6,028 nucleotides of DNA. Origin: Chloroflexota bacterium (GTDB lineage Bacteria > Chloroflexota > Limnocylindria > QHBO01). The stretch lies in contig JACCWY010000471.1 in assembly GCA_013697395.1 (NCBI GenBank), positions 1 through 6,028 of the forward strand. The letters are read 5' to 3'. Below are positions 1 to 4,777 of the stretch, piece after piece; positions within the stretch are counted from its first letter, which is position 1, and every line of letters begins with the position of its first letter. Under the pieces are notes generated by a model that saw nothing but the letters and a program-made list of their open reading frames with translations, was not told the origin of the DNA and searched no databases. A program made the position numbers and the translations under genes.

Positions 1-33
1 CAGTCATTCCTCGCGGGCGCGCTGCTCGCCTAA
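1..33 (+). CDS. Possible C-terminal end of a rightward gene (partial, ten codons)
   Basis: Reading from base 1 in frame 1 gives Q-S-F-L-A-G-A-L-L-A and then a TAA stop at 31-33. The hairpin at 38-68 begins five bases later. A stop just before a strong inverted repeat, facing the end of the leftward transporter operon, is what a convergent gene end would look like. Only ten codons are visible, the other frames are also open here, and no family can be assigned. This is a weak call resting on position alone. Confidence 0.25.
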   Translation, partial: QSFLAGALLA

Positions 34-37
34 ACCG

Positions 38-68
38 CGCTCGCCCAGGCATGTGACCTGGGCGAGCG
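38..68 (-). terminator. Hairpin terminator downstream of the transporter operon
   Basis: Arms CGCTCGCCCAGG (38-49) and CCTGGGCGAGCG (57-68) are perfect reverse complements of 12 bp around a 7-base loop. The hairpin lies 29 bases beyond the stop codon of the substrate-binding protein gene. Read on the minus strand, the stem is followed by CGGTTTAGG, so there is only a short U run. On the plus strand no T tract follows at all. It is best read as the operon's terminator or a 3'-end-stabilising stem. It could also serve a convergent plus-strand gene ending at 33. Confidence 0.7.
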
Positions 69-97
69 GGTCGCGCTGGTGGGTGGCGGGTCAGGGA

Positions 98-1114
98 CTA
101 CTCCCCCATGAGCCCCGCTTCCTCCAGGAACGCAGTCGCCACGTCCGCCGGCTCTTCACCGTCGACATCGACCCTGGCGTTCAAGGCGGTCATCGTCTCG
201 TTGTCCAGCGCCTCGGCGACCGGTGCGAACAGGTCGGCGAGCGCCGGATTGGCGTCGAGGACCTCCTGCCGGACGTTGAGGGCGGGGAGATAGCTCGGGA
301 AGAACTCCTCGTCGTCCTCGAGCACGGTGAGACCCAGGCCCGCAATCCGACCATCGGTCGCGAAGACCTCGCCGAAGACACACGGATCTCCAGCGTCGAT
401 CGAGGTGTAGACGAGCCCCAGCTCCAGTTCGGAAACGTCGCTGAACTCGAAGCCGTAGGCCGCTTCCAGCCCGGGGAGGCCGTCGTCGCGCCCGAGGAAC
501 TCGGCCGCAGCGCAGAGGGTCGCCCCATCGGCGTTCTCCGCGGCGTAGGCCGCCAGGTCGGACATGGTCGTCAGCCCGAGCTCATCGGCCGGATCGCTTG
601 CCAGCGCGATGGCGTAGGTGTTGTTGAACGGCGCGGGGTCGAGCCAGGCAATGTCGTTCTCTGCGTCCGCCTCCTTGACCGCGTCGAATTGCTCCTGGGA
701 GCCGGGGACCGGCGCGGCGTTGCCCAGGTGTGTGAGCCAGCCGGTGCCGGTGTACTCCCAGTACATGTCGATGTCGCCCGCCACCAACGCCTCGCGGACG
801 ACGGTCGACCCGACGAGGCCCGTCTCGTCATTTACGGTCGCCCCGGCGCCTTCGAGCACCTGGAGCGTGATCTGGCCGAGGATGAGCTGCTCGGTGAACT
901 CCTTCGACCCGACGGTGAACTCGGCGCCGGAGAGATCGACGCCGGCTGCGGCGCTGCTCGTGGCCGCTGCGCTACCTCCGGTTGAGGCGCTCGGTTCGTC
1001 GCTCTCGGGCGCGCCGGTCGGTGTTGCGCCACCACCTGAGCAGGCGGCGAGAATGAGCGCAAGACCGCCCACGATGGCGGCAGGTCGCATCAGGCGACGG
1101 TCAGACGAGGGCAT
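98..1114 (-). CDS. Osmoprotectant ABC transporter substrate-binding lipoprotein (OpuAC/OsmF-like)
   Basis: This is the extracytoplasmic solute receptor of the importer encoded just upstream, 338 residues long. The N-terminus is a type II signal: basic start (R6, R7, R10), hydrophobic stretch around 12-24, and lipobox L-A-A-C with the lipidated cysteine at 25. A disordered Ser/Thr/Ala/Gly tether follows to about residue 62. The binding domain begins at FTVGSKEFTEQ (66-76). The stretch D-I-D-M-Y-W-E-Y-T-G-T (114-124), NNTY (164-167), EFLGRDDGLPGLE and ATDGRI are all typical of the glycine betaine/choline-binding QAT family. From memory of the families, the WLDPAP-NNTY and AEF-LPGLE-AYGF segments resemble E. 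coli OsmF (YehZ) more than ProX. The start is fixed by GGAGGAG 8 bases upstream. This is the last gene of the operon. The family is secure. The substrate (betaine, choline, carnitine, proline betaine or other) is not determined by the sequence alone. Confidence 0.95.
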   Translation of the reverse strand: MPSSDRRLMRPAAIVGGLALILAACSGGGATPTGAPESDEPSASTGGSAAATSSAAAGVDLSGAEFTVGSKEFTEQLILGQITLQVLEGAGATVNDETGLVGSTVVREALVAGDIDMYWEYTGTGWLTHLGNAAPVPGSQEQFDAVKEADAENDIAWLDPAPFNNTYAIALASDPADELGLTTMSDLAAYAAENADGATLCAAAEFLGRDDGLPGLEAAYGFEFSDVSELELGLVYTSIDAGDPCVFGEVFATDGRIAGLGLTVLEDDEEFFPSYLPALNVRQEVLDANPALADLFAPVAEALDNETMTALNARVDVDGEEPADVATAFLEEAGLMGE

Positions 1115-1122
1115 GTCGATAT

Positions 1123-1129
1123 CTCCTCC
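1123..1129 (-). promoter_or_regulatory. Strong Shine-Dalgarno of the binding-protein gene
   Basis: On the minus strand this reads GGAGGAG, followed by eight bases (ATATCGAC) and the ATG at 1114-1112. It is the only near-consensus ribosome binding site I find in the window, and it decides the start of the substrate-binding protein. The other transporter genes overlap or touch their predecessors and show weaker sites. Confidence 0.85.
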
Positions 1130-1178
1130 AGTGGTGGCTGCGTGGATGAGGTTGACCCTGGGCTGCGACTCCTTCCTA

Positions 1179-1211
1179 CTCAGAGCAGTGGCTCAGAGTC
1201 CTTTGGGACTC
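1179..1211 (-). promoter_or_regulatory. Hairpin and 7-bp direct repeat at the permease/binding-protein junction
   Basis: GAGTCC (1196-1201) and GGACTC (1206-1211) form a perfect 6-bp stem with a 4-base loop. The stem spans the last codons of the permease gene, next to its stop at 1195-1193. In the message strand the sequence CTCTGAG occurs twice (1198-1192 and 1185-1179), 13 bases apart start to start. No U run follows, so this is not a classical terminator. A processing or RNA-stabilising stem ahead of the binding-protein message is possible. The stem is short and could be chance. Confidence 0.3.
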
Positions 1212-1990
1212 AGTCGGCCCTCGGCGATGCCGCCGAGGTGATCGATGGTGAGTGCGAGGACCGCGGTCAGCACGCTCCCCACGAGCACGACCGTCTGGCG
1301 GTTGCTGACGAGGCCGCCGTTGATGATGTCGCCGAGTCCATGTGCATTGACGAAGGTCGCGAGCGTCGCGGTCCCGACGTTGATGACGAGCGCTGTTCGA
1401 ACGCCGGCCAGGATGACGGGTACGGCGAGGGGCAGCTCGATCCTCCGCAGCACCGCACTCTTCGTCATGCCCATGCCGCGGCCGGCCTCGATCACCGACT
1501 GATCGACCTGCTGAAGGCCGACCATCGTATTGCGCAGGACCGGCAGGATTGAATAGAGCACCAGAGCGACGATCGCCGGCCAGAACCCGATGGTCCAGAC
1601 GAGCGCCAGGATGACCAGCACCCCGATGGACGGGACTGCCTGGCCGATGTTCGCCACGGCAAGCACCGGAGGCATGAGATAGCGCGCGGCGGGCCGGGTC
1701 AGCAGCACCCCGAGCGGGACCGCGATGAGGATAACGAACACGGTCGAGACGATGGTGAGTGCCATGTGCTGGACGAAGACGCTCGAGAGCTTGTCCAAGG
1801 TCAACAGGCGACTCTCGGTGGTATCCAGCTCCTGAGCTCCGACCCAGAGGAACAGGATTGCGCACACCGCGGCAAGGGCGGCGGGCAGGCCCAGCAGACC
1901 GATGGCGCTCGCTCCACGGCCGCGGAAGACATCGGTGTTCCGCGGAATCGTCGATCCAGGGTCGAGATCCGCACCGGCTGGCCACCCCAT
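1193..1990 (-). CDS. Osmoprotectant ABC transporter permease (long form)
   Basis: This 265-residue integral membrane subunit forms half of the translocation pore for the importer. Residues 1-27 are polar, and a hydrophobic segment at about 28-50 is an extra N-terminal helix compared with the other permease. The BPD-type core follows: helices around 75-97, 107-132 and 136-158. The cytoplasmic EAA-type coupling loop is Q-Q-V-D-Q-S-V-I-E-A-G-R-G-M-G-M-T (160-176) continuing into RRIELPLAVP. Two further hydrophobic segments run to about residue 250. The signature LPVLRNT and G-M-G-M are characteristic of the OpuCB/OpuCD/YehW/YehY group. The ATG shares one base with the ATPase stop (TGATG), which implies translational coupling. 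A CTCCT complement (AGGAG) lies 13 bases upstream, which is rather far for a Shine-Dalgarno sequence. The gene is intact, and 78 nt separate it from the binding-protein gene. Confidence 0.94.
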   Translation of the reverse strand: MGWPAGADLDPGSTIPRNTDVFRGRGASAIGLLGLPAALAAVCAILFLWVGAQELDTTESRLLTLDKLSSVFVQHMALTIVSTVFVILIAVPLGVLLTRPAARYLMPPVLAVANIGQAVPSIGVLVILALVWTIGFWPAIVALVLYSILPVLRNTMVGLQQVDQSVIEAGRGMGMTKSAVLRRIELPLAVPVILAGVRTALVINVGTATLATFVNAHGLGDIINGGLVSNRQTVVLVGSVLTAVLALTIDHLGGIAEGRLSPKGL

Positions 1991-3207
1991 CAGGCGTTCG
2001 CCGCTCCTGCGGCATGGACTTCGTCAGCCTCGGCGCGCGAGCGGTCACGTGCATCGCGCCGCATCTCCTGGATCTCCGCGCTCACCGTCGCGAAATCAAC
2101 GTTCCCCTGGTAGACGCCGTCGGCGTCAACGACGGTGGCGCAGCCGTAGCGCGACTTGAGCATTTCGTTGAGGGCGTCCGCCAGGGTCGCGTGCGGCTGA
2201 ACGAGAGCCTCGGGCGGAAGCCCGATCTCGTTTAGAGGTCGGTCATCGCGTTGGAGTTCGCGTCCGCTCAGCCAGCGCGCCGGCCGCCGGTCGGCGTCGA
2301 GGAGCAGGACGGCGCCCTTGTCCGAAGCCTGCAACGCCGCGAGCACCTCAGCTCGCGAGCTGTCGATCCGCGCGATCGGCCAGTCGCTGAGCGCGACGTC
2401 GCGGACGCGGGATAGGTTCAGGCGCTTCAGCGAGGCGCCATGGCCGATGAAGTCGGCCACGAAATCGTCGGCCGGTGCCGAGAGGATCCGCTCCGGCGTG
2501 TCGAACTGGGCGATCTGCGAACCCTCGCGCAGGATGGCGATGCGGTCGCCCATCTTGATCGCCTCGTCGATGTCATGGGTGACGAAGATGATCGTCTTGC
2601 GGATCGTCTCCTGGAGGCGCAGGAACTCATTCTGCAGGCGATCCCGGGTGATCGGGTCGATGGCGCCGAAGGGCTCGTCCATGAGCATCACCGGCGGGTC
2701 CGCGCTGAGGGCGCGGGCGACGCCGGCGCGCTGGCGCTGACCGCCCGACAGGTGCTTCGGATACCGGTGCCGGTAGGTCCCCGGGTCGAGCCCGACCATC
2801 GAGAGGAGCTCGTCCACGCGGGCCCTGATGCGCTTCTCGTCCCAGCGCAGCATTCGCGGCACCGTGGCGATATTGTCCGAGATCGTATGGTGCGGGAACA
2901 GGCCGACCTGCTGGATGACATAGCCGATTCGGCGGCGCAGCTGGTCCGGGTTCACCTTCGTGACGTCCTCGCCCTCGAGGATGATCCTGCCGGACGTCGG
3001 CTCGATGAGCCGATTGATGAGGCGCATCGTGGTCGTCTTGCCGCAGCCGGACGGACCGACCAGGATGACGATCTCACCGGCCGGGATGTCCATGTCGAGT
3101 TGCTCGACGGCGGGTCGGCCCTGGCCGGGAAAGGTCTTGGTCAGCTGCTGGAGGCGAATCATCGGGTCCGCGCTGATGCTCGCAGTGGTCGTCGTCATCT
3201 CAGGCAC
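1990..3207 (-). CDS. Osmoprotectant ABC transporter ATP-binding protein with CBS pair (OpuCA/ProV-like)
   Basis: This cytoplasmic ATPase drives uptake through the two flanking permeases. All ABC motifs are intact: Walker A G-P-S-G-C-G-K-T (51-58), Q-loop in Y-V-I-Q-Q (96-100), signature LSGGQ (153-157), Walker B VMLMDEP (173-179), D-loop G-A-I-D-P-I-T-R (181-188) and switch His211. GLFPHHTI and the D-P-I-T-R segment are typical of the betaine/choline branch (QAT). After the nucleotide-binding domain, residues about 268-322 and 331-378 look like two CBS modules. The second is clearer (VQPHATLADALNEML...CATVVDADG). In related OpuA/OpuC systems such domains sense ionic strength or cyclic-di-AMP. 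The tail after 380 is charged and Ala-rich. The 405-residue reading starts at GTG (3207), overlapping the upstream permease by 8 nt. An ATG three codons later (3198-3196) sits one base after that permease's stop, with AGGGAG eight bases before it, and is the better start (402 residues). Confidence 0.95.
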   Translation of the reverse strand: MPEMTTTTASISADPMIRLQQLTKTFPGQGRPAVEQLDMDIPAGEIVILVGPSGCGKTTTMRLINRLIEPTSGRIILEGEDVTKVNPDQLRRRIGYVIQQVGLFPHHTISDNIATVPRMLRWDEKRIRARVDELLSMVGLDPGTYRHRYPKHLSGGQRQRAGVARALSADPPVMLMDEPFGAIDPITRDRLQNEFLRLQETIRKTIIFVTHDIDEAIKMGDRIAILREGSQIAQFDTPERILSAPADDFVADFIGHGASLKRLNLSRVRDVALSDWPIARIDSSRAEVLAALQASDKGAVLLLDADRRPARWLSGRELQRDDRPLNEIGLPPEALVQPHATLADALNEMLKSRYGCATVVDADGVYQGNVDFATVSAEIQEMRRDARDRSRAEADEVHAAGAANA

Positions 3208-3850
3208 TCCCTATCCCTTTCGAAGTGGTCAGGCGGGTTACAGCCACGAACGCAAGATCGATCAGGACCGCGATGATGATGATGCCCAGGACGGCGCTCA
3301 AGGCCTGCGGCACGGCGGTCGGCGTGCCGACCCGTGACAGCGCCCGGAAGATGTCCTTGCCGAGGCCGGGTCCGTTGACCACTGCCGCGATCGCTGCGAT
3401 GCCGACGATGATCACGGCGGCGACCCGGATCCCGGTGATGATGATCGGCCAGGCCAACGGGAGCTCGACTCGCAGCAGGCGCCGGTAACGGCCCATCCCC
3501 ATCCCCTGCGCGGACTCGATGATGGCAGGATCGACCGAGCGCAGGCCGGTGATCGTGTTGCGCACGATCGGCAACAGCCCATACATCACGAGCGCGACCA
3601 CGGCCGGCGCCGCCCCCAGTCCGAGCGGCCCGATGAGCAACCCGAAGAGCGCGAACGAAGGGATGGTGAGGAAGATCCCGGTGATCGCCAGAGCGGCACG
3701 ACGGGGCCCACTGGTTCGATAGGTCAGGATGCCGAGGCTCACCCCGATGACCGTCGAGATCGAGACGGAGACGAGTACGATGATCAGGTGTTCGATTGCC
3801 AGCCCGAAGAGGCGATCGCCCTGCGCGGCCAGGTAGTCGAAGAGCGTCAT
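3200..3850 (-). CDS. Osmoprotectant ABC transporter permease (short form)
   Basis: This is the second pore subunit of the importer, 216 residues, the normal size for OpuCB/OpuCD/YehW-type permeases. Hydrophobic helices lie around 17-42, 52-73, 80-103, 131-158 and 180-206. The coupling loop is S-V-D-P-A-I-I-E-S-A-Q-G-M-G-M-G (105-120) followed by RRLLRVELPLAWP, the EAA-like contact to the ATPase. LLPIVRNTITGL (92-103) is the same family signature seen in the long permease. The two proteins are paralogues that presumably form a heterodimer. The start ATG overlaps the regulator's stop by four bases (ATGA), and the complement of CACCTC (3856-3861) gives GAGGTG five bases upstream. Its stop lies inside or one base before the ATPase start, depending on the ATPase start chosen. 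Confidence 0.95.
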   Translation of the reverse strand: MTLFDYLAAQGDRLFGLAIEHLIIVLVSVSISTVIGVSLGILTYRTSGPRRAALAITGIFLTIPSFALFGLLIGPLGLGAAPAVVALVMYGLLPIVRNTITGLRSVDPAIIESAQGMGMGRYRRLLRVELPLAWPIIITGIRVAAVIIVGIAAIAAVVNGPGLGKDIFRALSRVGTPTAVPQALSAVLGIIIIAVLIDLAFVAVTRLTTSKGIGSA

Positions 3851-4719
3851 GCAGGCACCTCGGAACGCCCGTCGCGCGACCCTGCGCCCAGGACTCCGGG
3901 ATGCATCCCATCCCAGCCCAGCTGCCCGGACAGCTCGTCGGCGGCTGCCTTGATCGCCTGACCGGCGTGAATCAGTCGGCGCCGCAGCCGGAACTTGGGC
4001 GCCGATACGTTGAGGGCGGCAATCACGTCGCCTCGGAAGTCGCGAACGGGCGCTGCCGCCGCCACCAGGCCCGGCTCGAACTCCTCGTCGACGATGGCGT
4101 AGCCCGAGCGCCGCGCGATACGAATCCGCTCACTGAGTTCCGCGACGTTGCGCGGTGCGTTGGGCCCACCGACACCGAACACGACGCCCGCAAAGATTCG
4201 CTCGAGCTCTTCGCGTTCGAGGTCGATGAGCAATGCGCGCCCGGACGAGGTGTTGTGGGCAGGGACCAGGCTCCCGGCCCAGGCCACCGTCTGCACCGCA
4301 TGTGGCGGCGACTGGGTCAGGACCGTCAGGACCTCGGAGCCACGGAGGACCGATAGGTGGATCCGTTCCCCCAGGTCCTTCTCCACGAGCCGTCGGAGGA
4401 TCGGCGCACCGGCCGCCAGCAGGCGCTGGTCGGCAGCCCTGGCGGCGAGGGCGAAGACGTGCCACCCGATTCGGTAGGCCATGGACTCGGGGTCGCGCTC
4501 GACGAAGCCCGCATCGGCGAAGACTCGGAGCGTTCGCGATACCTGGCTCTTGTCACGACTCACGTGGGCCGCCAGGCGATTCACACGCCAACCGCCGTGA
4601 GCAACGGCGTCGTCCGAGGCCAGACCATCGAGAAGCTCGAGTGCGCGACGGAGACTGCTCGGTTGCTCGTCTGTCACCAGCGCACGTTGCCAGATTGATG
4701 CGCCAGATGCAATACCCAT
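3847..4719 (-). CDS. IclR-family transcriptional regulator
   Basis: This 290-residue DNA-binding regulator leads the transporter operon. The N-terminal winged helix-turn-helix begins at SSLRRALELLDGL (21-33). The recognition region is RLAAHVSRDKSQVSRTLRVFADAGFVER (48-75), with the wing near YRIG (82-85). The C-terminal effector-binding domain, about 97-270, shows the expected landmarks: LGERIHLSVLRG (116-127), VPAHNTSSGRALL (152-164) and G-Y-A-I-V-D-E-E-F-E-P-G-L (206-218) followed by AAAAPVRDFRGDVIAALNVSAP. Such proteins bind small metabolites and usually control adjacent genes. The ligand cannot be read from the sequence. The stop overlaps the permease start (ATGA), so regulator and transporter are co-translated. 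The ATG at 4719 has no Shine-Dalgarno sequence and lies within a palindrome. GTG at 4677-4675 (V15) would give a 276-residue protein starting six residues before the wHTH and is a credible alternative. Confidence 0.94.
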   Translation of the reverse strand: MGIASGASIWQRALVTDEQPSSLRRALELLDGLASDDAVAHGGWRVNRLAAHVSRDKSQVSRTLRVFADAGFVERDPESMAYRIGWHVFALAARAADQRLLAAGAPILRRLVEKDLGERIHLSVLRGSEVLTVLTQSPPHAVQTVAWAGSLVPAHNTSSGRALLIDLEREELERIFAGVVFGVGGPNAPRNVAELSERIRIARRSGYAIVDEEFEPGLVAAAAPVRDFRGDVIAALNVSAPKFRLRRRLIHAGQAIKAAADELSGQLGWDGMHPGVLGAGSRDGRSEVPA

Positions 4720-4754
4720 TGCGTGAGATGCATCGGCTACGATGAGCCGGATGC
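4697..4754. promoter_or_regulatory. Putative operator region: four GATGC repeats and a GCAAT/ATTGC palindrome
   Basis: GATGC occurs on the plus strand at 4697, 4706, 4727 and 4750, four times in 58 bases. The third copy sits in the 8-bp palindrome GATGCATC (4727-4734). Between copies two and three lies GCAAT-ACCC-ATTGC (4709-4722), a dyad with 5-bp arms and a 14-bp span, a size seen for IclR-type operators. The cluster covers the start of the IclR gene and the gap to asnB, where an autoregulating repressor would be expected to bind. Binding by this regulator is inferred, not shown. Confidence 0.4.
4738..4743 (+). promoter_or_regulatory. Weak candidate -10 element for asnB
   Basis: TACGAT matches four of six positions of the sigma-70 -10 consensus and keeps the T-A-N-N-N-T pattern. 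It would place transcription start near 4750-4751. No -35 at a 16-18 base spacing is convincing: the nearest TTGCGT (4719-4724) is only 13 bases away. The call is tentative. Confidence 0.25.
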
Positions 4755-4777
4755 TCGAAGCCCGGACTAGTCACTGA
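4742..4777 (+). CDS. Possible 11-codon leader ORF abutting asnB
   Basis: ATG at 4742 opens a frame encoding M-S-R-M-L-E-A-R-T-S-H and ending with TGA at 4775-4777, which shares its last base with the asnB ATG (TGATG). A second in-frame ATG lies at 4751, seven bases after the TACGAT hexamer, so a leaderless eight-codon version is also conceivable. There is no Shine-Dalgarno sequence and no run of asparagine or other diagnostic codons, so classical amino-acid attenuation is not supported. Its interest is the exact stop-start overlap. It may be chance. Confidence 0.2.
   Translation: MSRMLEARTSH

Noticed and set aside
53..985. 310-codon open frame on the plus strand opposite the binding-protein gene
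   Set aside because: It is antisense to a gene with a lipobox, family motifs and a strong ribosome binding site. Its translation is rich in Arg, Gly, Glu and Val with no recognisable domain, as expected from the complement of G+C-rich coding DNA.
1176..2054. 292-codon Arg/Pro-rich frame on the minus strand overlapping the long permease
   Set aside because: It is an alternative frame of the same strand. Its composition is dominated by Arg, Pro, Ser and Gly, whereas the other frame encodes a clean membrane permease coupled to its neighbour by TGATG.
2440..3276. 278-codon open frame on the plus strand opposite the ATPase gene
   Set aside because: It lies opposite an ATPase with every ABC motif intact. 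The translation has low complexity and no domain, and it runs over the ATPase-permease junction. It is a complementary-strand shadow.
3195..3911. 238-codon Arg/His-rich frame on the minus strand overlapping the short permease
   Set aside because: It is a frame-shifted reading of the permease and the regulator's end, with no membrane segments or motifs. The permease frame explains the sequence.
4687..4713. TTGCCA ... TGCAAT as a plus-strand promoter for asnB
   Set aside because: TTGCCA is a good -35 match, but the only passable -10 is 15 bases away and would give a leader of more than 50 bases lying within the regulator's coding start. It is too weak to annotate.
4765..4772. GACTAGTC palindrome just upstream of asnB
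   Set aside because: An isolated 8-bp self-complementary word has no partner copy or wider symmetry, and such words arise by chance.
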